DNA of 64,000 bases from Favolaschia claudopus (GCA_037176885.1 JAWWNJ010000005.1:2480001-2544000); one strand, 5' to 3'. Numbered from the stretch's first letter, positions 12,398 through 25,060 are shown. A program made the numbers and translations. Notes: generated from the letters alone by a model not told the origin.

Positions 12398-14868
12398 ATC
12401 GTACTACTATAATTCGACATCATATGACACGACGAAGAGAGTAGGTGGAAGTAACGTCAGCAATCCAGTAGGACATAGTCCAAGAAAGGCAACATACATG
12501 TTGCACGAGCAAGACAACGTCAAAAGACGAGAAAAAGACGAGGGGAGCGAGAGGTAAGTTGGGACTCGAAAGTCGGAGACTGTGGTAGTCTCTGAGGAGG
12601 AAAACATCGCTTGTAGGGCAGCTTTTTATGGCGTTCAGAGCTCTGTGACGAGGAAAAGTAACGAAAACGAACACCTACTTGAGAAGGTAACTTTACTTTT
12701 TGGCACAGCCATCGCGCCCACAAATTTTTGTCCGGGATTGCCTCCGGCCGGGTGTGAACGCTGGGAAAGAATGGCGTGCTTGATCCCAGGTTTTTTAGGG
12801 GAGCGGGAATCTTCCGGCGTATACCGAGAGATTTCAAACTCAGCACGAATTCCTTGAAAGGGCAAGTGTTGCAGGAGCAGTTTTCATACAAGGCTCGTTG
12901 ACCGAAAAAGGATAAAAGCAGAGAAAAAGTTCGCGGAGGTACACTTTGCTTTGGAAATTTATTTGTTGAGTTAGTTTTCTCTTCCTCGGCCGTGTACGAT
13001 AGAGAGAAAACACTTGAAGACAGACTTTGAGCGCTCTGAGCACGAGTAAGCGGAAATTCAGGTTTTCCAGATACGAGTCGACAGAGGAGTGCATTAAACG
13101 CGTTGCAAGCTAAGCCAAGCATCCGAGAGCCCGCCGAGTTGAACATTCTGACCATTTGTAGAGACGTCGTCGTGGTTCGAAGAAAAGAGGAAAAAGCGGT
13201 GACGCGTCACATCAAGTCACGATAACCCAACAAGAGTCAACACAGGTCAACACTCGCATCAACCTTGCCACCAACGTCCTCGATTGTATGAGCCCTCCGC
13301 TTCTTCGAATATTTCCATATTTTACCGCAAGTCCTGCCTAGTGACCCACTGACCCCCACCAAGCCACCCCACGCGCACACACTGACACCCGTCCAACTCG
13401 GGACCCACTGTGCTGACTGCTGGCATCCCCACGTTGGCTCGATGGTGGGTGCAGTGAGCGATGATAGGTCCAGGTACATATATATCCATCCCTCCGGGAC
13501 CCCGGTCCCCTCCTCCGAATTTCACCAATGAAATCGTCCGTCATTGGTCAACGTGCGACTCGTGAGTCCTGTCCCTCGTTACTCGATCCGAGTCGAGATA
13601 TTCCCAACGAGTGACTTGCGATTAACGATGAGCTAGCTCACTAGAAGTCTACGTTCTATTGCATTGGCAAAGTTCTCAGGCTTAGTTTCAAATTTATTGT
13701 TGCGCGAGGAATTTCAAAGAAAAACGGGGTAACTCGAAACTGGGACGTTCACGATTCAACCAGGGCAAGTGCTGGGTTTTATATTATGATAGGTCGGTGC
13801 GAGGACAATAAGTGCTGCATGCGGTTTCTTTCTTCCCGTTCATTTCCGTAATGTTCGCCTCCAAGTTGCTCCCGACACCGTATGAGAAACCGGTCCCCGT
13901 TTCGGAGACGAAAGGCGCAACAAGGAGCTTTGTCGAGGAGTCAGTGGATCCCTGAAGCCCCCAAACAACATATGATATCCAACAGTCAATGATGTGCATG
14001 AAGGGTTTTGAATTTTCTTGCTTCCTTTTTCATGCTCATTGCCGCCTGGAGCGCGCGCCCCCAACATATTCATAGGTCGCAATCGTTAGGTTTTCTACTA
14101 GTACATAAGTAGTTATCATGAAATTCATGCGCATTACAGAGCTAGCACGGACCAAAAAAGAATGACCAACCATCTTGCAATTATCTTGTATTCGGATACG
14201 AGGAGTCGAACCTCAACTTCCTTCGATTTCATAGCGTTGATTGTAGCGGATGACGATTCCGAAGGGGTGTCCAACACCATATCCGATTCACACCTCAAGT
14301 AATTAATGTTAACTAACACTCAACTCAAGCACCTCGACGAACGGAGCCACGCCAGCGTACCCCAACTTATTAAATCCAACTCGAACCCAAATTTCCTCAC
14401 ACCAGACAAAGTATGAAACAGTCGAATTCAATCAAAGAAACGGAGGATACAGAATACAGCGATAGGTACATACGAGTTCGAGTTCAGTTGGGGTTCGTTC
14501 GGTGGATCATGGATGGATGCGGGGAGTTATATGTATATAGCGAGGGATGGTATGAAGCTTTATGGATATGAAATGGGATTCTTTGGCGATGGATAACTAG
14601 GAGACGGAGAGAGGATATATATACAGGACGATATAGGAGGAGGATGAGAGCGGGAGGGAAAAAGGCTGTAATTATATGATATCCAATCCGGAAAGAGGTA
14701 AGGACAGCAGGAGAGCGGGGAGAGACGAGGTGAAAGATGATCAGTTCACGAAGACCAGAAAAACAATTCTATGGCACGGTGGAGCAGTGGAACGCCCCGG
14801 AGAGGTGCACCCGATTCGAACTCGATTCGTGATGCACTCGTCGCGTGCAGGTGGAGCGCGCAGCCAGC
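12398..14868. other. Long gap between divergently spaced minus-strand genes
   Basis: The first 800 bases upstream of the forkhead start carry a long minus-strand open frame (12520-13155) with no family resemblance. It may be a long 5' untranslated leader with upstream frames, as is common for fungal regulators. From 13200 to 14868 no gene is recognised; several AT-rich TATATA-type tracts are seen near 13477, 14530 and 14617. Confidence 0.45.
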
Positions 14869-15713
14869 TCATGGGATGATGCCGTCAAACTCGCCCTCCT
14901 GGACGCGAATCTCGACGACCTCGACTTCGTAGTCGGTGAGGGCGGAGTTGGTCGAGGAGACGGAGGTGGAGATGAATCCCTTGGAGTTGGGTGGGGAGGT
15001 GGAGGCGACGTCTAGATGTGGGCAGAGCGATAAGCAAAGGTGGAGATATAAGATGGGAAGCAGAGGGTATAGAGGGTGAAAAGAAATAAGGATAGGATAA
15101 AGGAAAGATACTGACAACGGTCCTTGATGTACGGTGGGATGAATAGGTCCTGGGATCAGAAGACTCATTGAGCGCATGATACTGAAAGACATCGAATGAA
15201 GCGCACCTGGTTCCAGACGAATCCTTGACTGCGCTGGATCGTCAGAATGGGGCGGAGAGTGTACATCCGCTCCCGCTGCCCTTGCGGCTTCTTGCCACCA
15301 CGCTGCCGACGTTTCGGCGTCGGCGGGGGTACCGGGTCGACTGCGCGCTGCTTGCCTTTCGACTGCGCCGTAGGAACCACCTTGGGCGCTTCCTCGTCAT
15401 CATTGCCTTCAGCGGGAGTAGGGTCCGTATCCATATGGCCCTCAGCGTCGACATCCATCTCCATGTCGTGCGCCACGCCGTCGTCGACACCGGCGCCCTG
15501 CTGCTGCTGCTGTGCCTCAGGCTCACCGTCCTCCGAGTGCTCCACCCCTTCGTCACCGTCGTCCGACGCACTCTCGCTGAGAGAATCGTCATCGTCCTCC
15601 TGGTCGTCGTCGTCGTCGTCGTAGTCGTCGTGGATCTGCTCGTAGCAGGCCCACGTCGGAGGAGACGCCGCGCGGCCGATGGTGCGGCGGCGGAAGGTGA
15701 ATTGGGTGGACAT
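14869..15713 (-). CDS. Acidic protein of unknown function
   Basis: I do not recognise the family. The start at 15713 gives MSTQFTFRRRTIGRAASPPT, then a long acidic low-complexity region (runs of Asp/Glu, residues about 30-60 and 75-115). Then comes a basic segment PPPTPKRRQRGGKKPQGQR that could act as a nuclear localisation signal. Splicing gives WNQDLFIPPYIKDR and a C-terminal exon ending EVVEIRVQEGEFDGIIP, stop at 14869-14871. Three introns with good GT-AG ends separate conserved-looking ordered segments, which supports a real gene. The acid/base layout suggests a nuclear, chromatin- or RNA-associated protein, but that is inference from composition only. Confidence 0.6.
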
Positions 15714-16559
15714 TGTTGAGGATACTTAGGTCGGGGAGGCGAGCTAGTCGTGGCAGTGGTGGTGGAGAGAGCAAGGCGGCCCAGGCGAGGCAGCGCTGTA
15801 ATTGGAGTCACGATTACGCGATAGATCACTGATCGGCAATCACGGCCGATTAATCCGTCGTCCGAATCCACCCGCTCCTCGCTCCTTTTGAGTTTACCAC
15901 CATGCTCATTTTCTGACTCGGAGCCATACAACTCACCATTGAATCGAGAATTCACTGAAGGCAGATTGTTCGCTCTGATAGCCCCCAGATTCTAAGGAAC
16001 GGGAACGGGAAGCATTTCAATCCCGGATTCGGTCGTCGACTCGTCCACTGGCACCGAGTCCCTCAGCCAACCCTCAGCTCTTGGTTTCCTGGTATTTGTT
16101 TCTCGGTCCGTACCACCTTTTCAGATCAATAAATGAAACATATTCTCTTTCGAACCAGTTTATCAGGAAGAGTCCAGCATGGACGGACTTTGTCTTTGCC
16201 TCTTGCTCTCAACACTGTGGACTCACAACTGTTTACCTCGACAAGATGTCCTTTTGTGTCCAAACGTTTCGCTTTTTTTTATCTTCTCTTATGCTAGCTC
16301 TACCGTCCTACTCTTGAGAACTCGCCAAGTCGGCTCGCCATCGGCAGCTCGCTCGACAATGAACTCAAATATCTCATGGACCTCCACAGAAGCATGCACG
16401 GGAATCTTTTGAACAACTATTGGTTCGTCCGCATTTAATTATTCTCACTCCAATCTGTCTTCCTACTTAATATCCCCAAGCCACGAACTCGCCACGAGAG
16501 CGAACCCTGATCCAAAATTCAGCTGATGCATGCGTTCAGAACGTACGACGACGACAGAC

Positions 16560-16670
16560 TCGGATGTGGACGAGCCACCATGACCAGTGCGAGAAAACAG
16601 TCATTCGCAAGTACCACCCGTTCGACTCGGGAATCGGTCTTTATCTTCAGCGATTTGAGTTTTTTTTTTT
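16560..16670 (+). repeat. tRNA-like SINE-type repeat, copy 1
   Basis: The head reads CGGATGTGGACGAGCC. The T-arm-like hairpin CCCG-TTCGACT-CGGG is at 16617-16631, and a run of T follows about 30 bases later (16660-16670). This layout matches an internal pol III B box plus a pol III terminator. Confidence 0.7.
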
Positions 16671-16802
16671 GCACTCGCAGAGTCCAACACTGCTATCTCC
16701 GCAAGCAGTACTCATCTTGATTGTTTCTTAGACGCTTCTGACAAACAAGTCAACCAGCATTCGATTCATCCCTGGATGCAGGGAACTGGCAACGACCAAC
16801 AT

Positions 16803-16907
16803 CGGATGGTCTGCACCTACGCTTAACCATCCAGCCACAGTCTGCGCTATTATCCCCGTTCGATTCGGGGGCTGGTCCTGAGTCGATTTCGAAGAACTGG
16901 CTTTTTT
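16803..16907 (+). repeat. tRNA-like SINE-type repeat, copy 2
   Basis: The head GGATGGTCTGC is near 16803. The T-arm-like hairpin CCCCG-TTCGATT-CGGGG is at 16854-16870, and a T6 run is at 16902-16907. Same order and spacing as the other copies. Confidence 0.7.
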
Positions 16908-17284
16908 CAGATCTTTTGTCCCCAGGAATAAAGCTCTCGATTTCGTAAGTAGCCAGTTTCAATTTCTTCGACAATAACACTTACGCTGACTAGCACACTC
17001 TGGTTCTCAACTTCTAACGCATCGCAAAGTCGAACGGAAATCGATGCCCGCGCTCAATATTTCGACGAGGCCCTTTATTATGAATACACCTTGGTAAGGT
17101 TGACATCCGTCTTTGCTATCAATTACTCATTCCATTTTCCGACCCGCCCAATCCGTAAGCTCTGTTTCTCTTATCGCACTTCCATTATCAACGTCCAGCT
17201 CATCTCGACGACCCCGTTAGACTCGGAAAGCGCATCCAAAACTGCTCGTCAGCAAATTGATATAAGTATTGCGGCGTCCACTGG

Positions 17285-18060
17285 CAACGGGTTCTACAAG
17301 AATGTTGAATGGTAGACCACGAATTTCTGGGACCCTGAAATTTTCCCTGCCGATCCCGAGGGGAAAGGCGAAGTCACGAAGGAAAAGAATCTCATTGACG
17401 CGGCGAGAGAAGTCATTATCTGGAGGTAACGCTCTCATCCGATGTATCTTCTACTTAAGCTCAACTTGAATGATCGCAGCTCTCCTCCCAGCGCATCGCG
17501 CGACCCACATGGACAATATGTTCCTAACTTGAAACTTCCGAATTTAATCTCAATGAAAGCTGGAGCGATGTGCATCGATAGACAAAGTCACGATTCAAGG
17601 CCATCTCTAAGCATCCGGCGTCCCTTTCGCAGTCTCATTGACCGGCCACTTCCCCGAAAACCTGTACAAGTAAGAATTCACCAACCTCTGTCTGCGATTC
17701 TGATTTCGCTGGAGTCCGGCAGCTACGGTCTTCTAGAGAAGTCTGACATTGGGTTTCGCATTTGCATCCCATATTATGGGCCGAATGATATCCAAGAATA
17801 TACTTGAGTAGGACACGACTTGGGACAAGCGGCCGTAGCGCTCCTTTTCAACTATAAAGACGCAACTAAAGGCATCCTGGGCAAAAGCTACCCCCGTCGT
17901 TCCGCCATCGCCAATGGTAGGTCCCACTAATTCCACTTCCCGCCGTTTCATTCTCCTTTGTTATGCTAACCTGACCCTCGATTCTCGTGGAGGAATTCAC
18001 AAAGAAGTCAAGCTCGTGTCAACCGAAACTGCCGGGTATCAAGAATGCAATGGTTATTTG
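17285..18060 (+). pseudogene. Decayed tandem copy of the NmrA-like gene
   Basis: This stretch matches the intact gene at 18841-20243 block by block. TTNFWDPEIFPADPEGKGEV corresponds to the block after that gene's third exon junction. The block FRICIPYYGPNDIQEYT, followed by a stop codon and then VGHDLGQAAVALL, matches near 17745-17860. IHKEVKLVSTETAGYQE matches near 17995. The start region is missing, the middle is rearranged and stop codons interrupt the frame, so it cannot make the protein. The similarity runs into 3' flanking DNA: a segment near 18190-18225 matches 20450-20485 downstream of the intact gene. That points to a tandem segmental duplication followed by decay. Confidence 0.82.
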
Positions 18061-18840
18061 CTCAGTCTGTTTTATGTGGAATTGCACTTGAAGTCCACAT
18101 ACAGACACAGTTTTCCTATCGAGCTAGTTCTGTCAATTGCAATACAGTTTCCTACAGTTTTAATCCCAAAGTAACGCTTGAACGCCAAAGGTTTTGAACC
18201 GTGCGAAAGGTGACGTCAATGTTCAACTCTCAGTCTCCCCTTCACTAAGTATCGGGATCCATAAAACTAAAGCGTCCGACCTACCCTAAAAATTTTGAGT
18301 CTTTCAAGGCGCCCATCCGAGTCCCGTATCTGCCTACGACCATCGGTATCCTTGGCATGTCTTTCAATTCCGCTACCGATTACCGAGTACAGGCTGAGGA
18401 AACTCCAAGAGCCCAAGAGTCCACCGGATCGCCGCCGATTGGTAACGCTATTCAATTCCATCGTATAATTCACCTTACCACCCAGCCCTACAGATGCGGA
18501 TTTCCCTTCCAACTGCAGGCTCACTTGGCGCCAACAATCTGAAAATTGTCTAAATTAAGAACAAATTCTTGGGGGTTGTCGGCGTCGGATACGCATACTG
18601 CATGTTTCCAGCCTCTATTCGATCGAGAGGACTACAAGGATGGGGATGGGAGACCGGATTTGATTGATACAATACACTGACTCAGCCTTTTCTGTCGAAC
18701 GTGAATCAGCATTTGACCGAGAGTTCCGGGAGTCCTGAAGAGATGGAACGGAATGATCCGAAGCACAATACAGTATAAATTCCAGTCCATCTTCAACGAA
18801 CCCTCCAATCACCTCCTACCCGCAATTTCCTCAGCTCACA

Positions 18841-20243
18841 ATGCCTATCATCACAATTTTCGGAGCGACCGGAAACCAAGGTACGTACAAATTTAAAAGT
18901 CGCATCATTCTTCCCTCACAGAATTTTAACCGGTTGGTTTACTAGGATCCGCCGTCCTTCAAGCTGTCCTCGCCAACGGCACCTACACCCCAAGAGCCGT
19001 CTCGCGCAGCTTGGACACTCCCGCTAGCAAAGCGCTCATCGCCAAAGGCATCGAAGTCGTCGTCGGGAATCTCTGGGACAAGGAGTCCGTCAAGAAAGCC
19101 ATTCGGGGAAGCGACGTCGTTTTCGGGGTGAGCGGCTCGACATATGATCTCATATTTCTCGGAGTGTTTGAAGTTGATGGTTTTGCATTGCAGACTACTA
19201 ATTTCTGGGACCCTGAAGTTTTCCCTGCCGACCCTCAGGGAAAGGGGGAGATTACGCAAGGGAAGAACCTCGTGGACGCTGCTAAGGAGGAAGGCGTCAA
19301 GTTCTTCATCCATAGGTTAGTAATCTTTCGTCTTGCTGCTGCATTTCCCCTGTGCTGCTTGAACTGACATGAGCCTAGCTCTCTTCCCAATATTTCTGAA
19401 GATTCCAAAGGACAGTTTACGCACGTCTACCACTGTGATAGTACGTTCATATGAAATTTTGGGTGAAACGCGATCCTACTCAATATCGTTGCGTTTAACA
19501 GACAAGGCTGCAATTGAGAACCACCTCAAAGCCTCCGGCGTCCCTTTCGCCGTCTTGCTCACAGGATATTTCCCTGAAAACCTATACAAGTAAGTGCCCA
19601 TCCAATATCTCTTCCTATTATGCTTTGCTGCATTCTTACTTACTAATACTATGTCGTCGCATGCAGCTACGGACTCATGGAGAAAACCTCCACCGGCGGA
19701 TTCCGCATCCCCATCCCGAAATACGGACCAAATGATAATCAGGAATTCACCTGGGTCGGGCACGACCTCGGGCAAGCTGCCGTTGCGCTCCTGTCCAACT
19801 ACCAGGATTCCAAGAAAGGTGTTGACATTTTGGGTAAACGGTTCCCTGTCGTCTCGTTCAAAGCTACACACACCGAGCTGGCGGCGGCCATTTCCAAGGG
19901 CGAGTGTTTTTATTTTTCAACTTCGATCCTCCTTCAATGATCTGATATTTATTCTACTGTATCGCCGTGTAGGGATCAACAAAGAGGTCAAGTTCGAGCA
20001 AATCGAGACCGCGGGGCTTCAGGAGTTCGATGAGATGGTAAGTAACTTATCTGTTACTTATTAATATTATCTGAGATGACTGACTGATCTCACCACCCAT
20101 GAACAACACAGTATGAATACCAAGCTAAATCCGGAATGTACAGCGACACACCTGTGCCGAACCCTGATCTCCTGGCGCTTGGTGTCAAGTTTGGAACGTT
20201 GGAGGAGTTTGTGGAGAAGGAGATGGTCCCTAGGTTTCCTTGA
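18841..20243 (+). CDS. NmrA-like NAD(P)-binding protein
   Basis: An atypical short-chain dehydrogenase of the NmrA/HSCARG class. These bind NAD(P) and often act as redox-sensing regulators or reductases rather than as standard dehydrogenases. The start MPIITIFGATGNQ joins GSAVLQAVLANG to give the Rossmann motif GATGxxGxxV. GSDVVFG follows the second beta-alpha unit, then TTNFWDP, NLVDAAKEEGVKFFIHSSLP, KAAIENHLKASGVPFAVLLTGYF and FTWVGHDLGQAAVALL. The last exon ends FGTLEEFVEKEMVPRFP, stop at 20241-20243. About 300 residues, seven introns, and all splice joins are in frame. A broken duplicate lies 0.8 kb upstream in the same orientation. Likely cytosolic. Whether it is an enzyme or a regulator cannot be settled here. 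Confidence 0.85.
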
Positions 20244-20884
20244 AGCGGATATTTAAGCACAGTTACAAAGATAAATGGACGGCTGTACAGCTGTGATAAA
20301 TCGATCGCGAGGATGTAGAAAATGCATGGTCAGATCTGTCAGATCCTAAGATGCTACTAACTGGTGGCAAAAACCGCGGAAAGATTTTGGATCGCAACAT
20401 ATAGGCACGTCAGCGTCCTGGACGAAAGCTCAACGTGCAGTCACAGAATTTTGAACCGTGGGAAATCTGACGTCCAAGTTCAACCGGATCCAAAATATTG
20501 TTTATGTGCGAGGTGGCCTTCACTTGGAGTCAACCCCCCTTGAAAATCCATTTTTCTCGTTGCAGTTACAGTAGAGCCCTATATCAGCTAAAGGAATCTA
20601 GATATTTACGCGTAGCTTTGTTGTCGTGAGTCAATCGTGTTCGAGCCTTTCGATGGTTCGACGCGCGAACTGCCATTCGGATCCTTCCTTTTTGGATAGG
20701 TGTTTGATGATATTTCATTGTCGTTAAAAGTGAACGTTGAAACGTTGAAGCTTGAAGTATCCTCGGCTTTGGTTTAAGTTATGCCGATCTGCGAGTGCGA
20801 GTTCAAAATCTTGATACTAAGTAAATGGCTGTACTCAAACGTTAACCTCAGCTCGACGTGAGTCCTGTATCGACGACCTGCATC

Positions 20885-20992
20885 AGTGAACTATCGCTTC
20901 GCTTCTCCTCCAACTGTGCTAATTCCTTGAGATCGGCCGTTCGGTTCGGCCACTGGTCACTATCGCTGAAGGACTCGGATTTGAGATTTTTT
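20885..20992 (+). repeat. tRNA-like SINE-type repeat, copy 3
   Basis: The T-arm-like hairpin GGCCG-TTCGGTT-CGGCC is at 20935-20951, with a T6 run at 20987-20992. The head is diverged. Confidence 0.55.
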
Positions 20993-21059
20993 CCTTCTCT
21001 TTCTCGTTTTTCATACCAACTTCAGCTTGCTCTCAAGTCTGAGGGACTGCAGCGGACTA

Positions 21060-21158
21060 GCGGTGAATGTTGATTGTCATGCAAGGTCAAACACTCGGTG
21101 GAAGCCTGTTCAATTCGGGCACAGGTCATTCATAAAAGTTCGAGTTGATTTTTTTTTT
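21060..21158 (+). repeat. tRNA-like SINE-type repeat, copy 4
   Basis: The T-arm-like hairpin GCCTG-TTCAATT-CGGGC is at 21104-21120, followed by a T10 run at 21149-21158. The head is poorly preserved. Confidence 0.5.
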
Positions 21159-21446
21159 AATCAATGACCCGTGGCGGTGGTTCGCTCCTGCTTTCCATCA
21201 GTGTCGTCCTCATCAGAGTGTTCGCAGGCACCCCCAGTGCGGGGATCTTTTGGTCCCAATCATAATAACGTTTCGGCTCAATTTATCTTCGAGGCAAAGA
21301 AACCGAATACGCTTAATTCGTCCTAAATTTCTGAATTACATCGGCCCAGAGTTAAAGAAAAAAAGGGTAGCTGCCAATATACTATTCAATTCAAGGACAA
21401 CACGGATATTTCTAATTATCGCAAAGTTCAAGAAAACCTAACAGCG

Positions 21447-23198
21447 TTACAACATTCTCTCGCCCTCAAGGATCGCACGAAAACGTTTGGGCCTATCTTC
21501 ATGATATGCCCCCGATTTAAAAACAAAACGCCCTTCCATCTTCGCTACCAATTTCGCAATGTTCTCAACCAATTTTGCGGACACCTCGCGTCTCCTCGTC
21601 GCATACCACCACAAATCGGATTGAAAATCTCGAGCTTGTGAAGTTCGTGACGCCAAAAGATCGAAATAGACGGGATCCGTGAAGCTGAGCGCACAGCGGA
21701 GGCTAAAGAACGCGAGATTGGGGACAAGGGGAGCGGAGTCAGGAGTAGTAGTAGTAGTAGCATCAAGCTGGAGTCCGCGCAGGAAAGTGTCGGTGACCGC
21801 TGACGGCGTGCAGTCTCGAATTAGCAGCTTTTCGAGCAGCGGCACGGCGCTGAGGCAGCGCAAAAGGTCGACGTCCTTGACCTGTACATGCAGCGCGAGA
21901 TATGTCAAGGAGGAATGGAACCCCGAACGGTCAGCTAAACCCAAGAAAGCGTCGGTTGACCAAAGCAGAGGAAATGAGCTCCCGTTGTTGGGGTGGATGT
22001 CGAGCACATTCAAGTGGGGGAGAGTGAGAGAATCCAGGAAATGACCGAGGATCGGGTCACTGCCTGTCGAGGTCATCAATTGGATGTATAGCTTCTGCGT
22101 CCGGGAGGTGGTGTGGATACCCCAAGACTCGTCATCGAGATCATAGCCTTGGAGATATAGATAGAGCCTACACGTCGTCAAGTTGGTCGCTGCGCGCAGC
22201 AGAGAGAGAGCTGAGTGCACTGGATCCCCAGCCCCAAGGGAGTCGTAACTGACAGTCTTTATTTGAGACCATGGTAAGCGAGGGAGACTCTCGAAGTCGC
22301 GCTTGAAGCTGAGCTCCGTCAAAACTGGCGCCTTTCGAAACGCCTTTACGCGCTGCTCCCATGCTACGTCAAGAGAAAGCGAGACGAGTCGATCCAGCTT
22401 CAAGTTCTTGATCCGGTGGAAAGTCGTATTCTGTCCACGGCTCGCCAAGAAATCAACCTCCCTCCATCTTTGGGCGTGCTGGGAAAGCAAAGCCAAGACC
22501 TGATCGCAGCGCATCGTATCGGAAATGGTCATCTCAATCGTCAAAGGGTGATCCTTTCCTCGGATGAGGAAGGACTCCAGCAACTTCATAAGGATCTCAG
22601 CATGGAAGAAGGAACGATCCCAGACGCCTGAATAGATTATTATCATAGACCACAGTTGCGGAGTCCCAATTGCAACGCAGTACCAGCGGAAGCAGACCTT
22701 TCAAATCGATCCGTGATCAGTACCAGAAAGAAAACGCGCAGAAAGAATCATAAACATCCTACATACCTGAGCCAGCTCTTGGAGGTCACGCCGAGCAAGG
22801 AGATTCATCTGGTCTTCTAGTCTGCTGGTACTAGCCCCGGGGTTTATCTTTTTGCGCAAGCAGAGATCGAAGATCTCCCCCAGCAGCTCGTTAGGAAGCT
22901 TCTGCGCAGGAGATAGTACGCTTCGACAAAAGGCAGCATATGACGCGAGTGTCTCGCGTTCCAGAGTAAGGCGCCGGCTTAGTTTCCGTTGTAGATTCCG
23001 TTCTGCAACCTTCAAGTTCTCGATCTCCGCATCGTAGCGCTCAAGGTCGGCCGGAGCACCAGAAATGACGGCGCGAATTCGGGCAGGGTCGACAGGTAAG
23101 CTTCCAGAACGAGCGAGCTGCTGAATGTCTACCAGCTCGGCTGGAGTTGGAGCGAAGGTAGAGGAGAAACTACGAGCAGGCAGACTGTCGCTGGCCAT
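21447..23198 (-). CDS. F-box-like / leucine-rich-repeat protein
   Basis: The start at 23198 gives MASDSLPARSFSSTFAPTPA. A predicted coiled coil follows (about residues 50-80, DLERYDAEIENLKVAERNLQ), then the F-box-like core LPNELLGEIFDLCL, then LAQVCFRWYCVAIGTPQLWS across the single intron (about 22706-22768). This arrangement is the standard one in the very large F-box family of mushroom-forming fungi. The 400-residue remainder has irregular leucine-rich units such as LDRLVSLSLDV, TNLTTCRLYLYL and LPHLNVLDIHP. F-box proteins normally link a substrate to an SCF ubiquitin ligase through Skp1; the substrate here is unknown. The end is AILEGERML, stop at 21447-21449. The gene appears intact. Confidence 0.82.
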
Positions 23199-24586
23199 GA
23201 GAAAGAAAGGATGTCAGTAAGAGTGGAGGAGTCGGGACGCAGGAGAGCAAGAGGGAAAGCGTGGGAACCGTGTGTTTGTCTCCGGTCCGTACGTAGCCGA
23301 AGTGCCGGTCCCGCTTTTTCTCTGTCTCGACTCTCATCGAATTGCTGACTTGGTTACAAATTTCTCCGGTGCACTCCGACATGCTCTGTTTGAGCCTAGT
23401 TGTCTCTTCTGTGTCCGTCGTCCAATCGGACTCGAGTTTCTGAACCGATTAAAAACACAAAAATCAAGTCAAACGAGGTCAAACGCCAATTATCAACAAA
23501 TCACCAGCAAGTCTCGTCCCTGGAAATCTCAAGAGGTAGAGAAGAGAAATATGTCAACACGAACAAATAGCCTTATTGGGCTGGAAAAGGAAATTCGAGC
23601 GAGGTCGCTCAAAGTCAGTCAAAGACGCAGTACTTAGAGTGAAAAATGCCGCCTTAGACGCCGCCTTAGCTAGCCAGTTTAGCCAGATCGGAGTCCTCGT
23701 CGAAAGAGATCAAAGGCGTCATCGGAAATAAACCAGTGCGACACCTGAGCGAGAACTCGCAAAACAGGTTTGTTGGGTGCCTCACGAAAAAAGGAGAAGA
23801 CGATGATCGGTCGCAGGCGTAGTTGACCCCACCATCCCGCAACGAGCCGCGCACGTCAAGAGCGAGAAAGAGACAAGTCTCTTCCCTGGAAAGACAGTGC
23901 TAAGCGAATGGGCTTTATACTTACCGTACCTGAACACGAATGCGTGCGTATACTGACTGAGTCAGAATAAGTCCTACAACAGATAAAAGTAGTTCCGAGT
24001 TGGTGACTCGGAGGAGATGAACGTATGTCAATGGGAGGAGAGGGCCGAGAACGAAGAACGAGATCATTGAGATATCGAGTCGATCAGACGGATTGCACAG
24101 GTTAACAGCAGGTACCGAGGAATAGCGCGAAGCAATGGATATCCTTAGTTGAAAGCAGAAGCTCTAAGTCTTGAGCCTTCGTATCCGTCCTTCATGCGCA
24201 GCAAAGGGAAACTTGAAACTTTATCGACGAATTTTTTTACTGCTCGTGGTGACTTGAATACAAGTCCCGAAACCTCAGAGTTGGCTCAGAATGTAGAGTC
24301 GTAGATCAGTTCTAGAATATAGCGGCGTTGGGTATGGAGGACGTCGACGAGCAAGCCTGGGACAAGGAGGAGAGCTGAGGGAAAGCGTGGGAACCGTTTA
24401 TTTGTCCTGTACTTGAAAACAGGCCTGACGTGCTTTCAGCAGGCCACCCCGGGCTTAATGTGGGACTCGGCTCGGTAATATCATTCAGATTGGATAATCT
24501 TTTGGTCTCCTTGAGCTTTTCTCCAAATTCTTGTCACATCACTGCGAGTGCGGATCTACTCACCTTTCTATTCATTTGGTTGGAGA

Positions 24587-24723
24587 CCGGATGCGGAGGC
24601 TCCGCACCTGCCATTCATCATGTTTTCTCTGATCGATTCTGGGATGCAGGTCGCCCGTTCAACTCGGGATCCGGTCGTGCGTGCTTGGTCTACTTCAATA
24701 TTTTATTCATCTAAGATTTTTTT
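24587..24723 (+). repeat. tRNA-like SINE-type repeat, copy 5 (best forward copy)
   Basis: The head reads ACCGGATGCGGAGGCTCCGC. The hairpin CCCG-TTCAACT-CGGG is at 24654-24668 and a T7 run is at 24717-24723. The stretch from head to hairpin aligns along its whole length with the minus-strand copy at 40940-41062, including the internal block CACCTGCCATTC versus CGCCTGCCATTC. This shows that the repeat is a family and not a chance motif. Confidence 0.75.
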
Positions 24724-24861
24724 GTCTCAATGATAAAATCCAAGTGTCAGTTTCCTCGGGAGTTCAGCTGAATCATACATTTGATCAATCTATGTTGCCA
24801 TTTCACTCATAAATCCGAATTTTTGTTCGTATTGAAAACTGACCTCTACCCAGGCTTATGA

Positions 24862-25060
24862 ACTATGAATTACGTCCTGAACCGAGCTTTACATTACATC
24901 GAAAGTACAGACAAAAGGAGGGGGATCTGCATCTTTTGCTCAGCTCACGAGTCCGACTCGGAATTCTCTGAGCCAATCTCTCACACTCTCTTTTCGCAAT
25001 TGCATCCAAGGACTGATTCGGCTGAGTCCGAATTTCTTCCCACGGTTGAAGTTCATTGTT
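24862..25060 (+). repeat. Second dispersed repeat, partial copies also near 40.2 and 40.9 kb
   Basis: The block TCCTGAACCGAGCTTTACAT at about 24874 recurs with few changes near 40233. GAGCCAATCTC follows about 85 bases later here and about 65 bases later there. A hairpin block next to TTCCCACGGTTGAA at about 25017-25055 recurs inverted near 40871-40908. The family ends are not defined. Confidence 0.5.

Larger units (their letters stand above)
15714..17284. other. Repeat-bearing gap upstream of the NmrA duplication
   Basis: No protein gene is recognised. It contains two forward copies of the tRNA-like repeat (16560-16670 and 16803-16907), annotated separately. The first 250 bases are probably the promoter of the acidic-protein gene. 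Confidence 0.5.
20244..21446. other. Gap with two tRNA-like repeat copies
   Basis: The stretch between the convergent NmrA-like and F-box-like genes. No protein gene is recognised. It contains two forward copies of the SINE-type repeat. Confidence 0.5.

Noticed and set aside
12520..13155. 211-codon minus-strand frame before the forkhead gene
   Set aside because: No family resemblance, and composition like flanking non-coding DNA. It may be leader sequence, so it was not called a gene.
15225..15955. Long frames on both strands over the acidic-protein gene
   Set aside because: They are shadows of the GAC/GAG-rich acidic repeats; only the minus frame starting at 15713 joins to further exons.
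16617..16631. T-arm-like hairpins as genuine tRNA genes
   Set aside because: The arms fit, but no copy has an acceptor stem, D-arm and anticodon arm that fold as a cloverleaf. The pattern recurs as a diverged repeat family.
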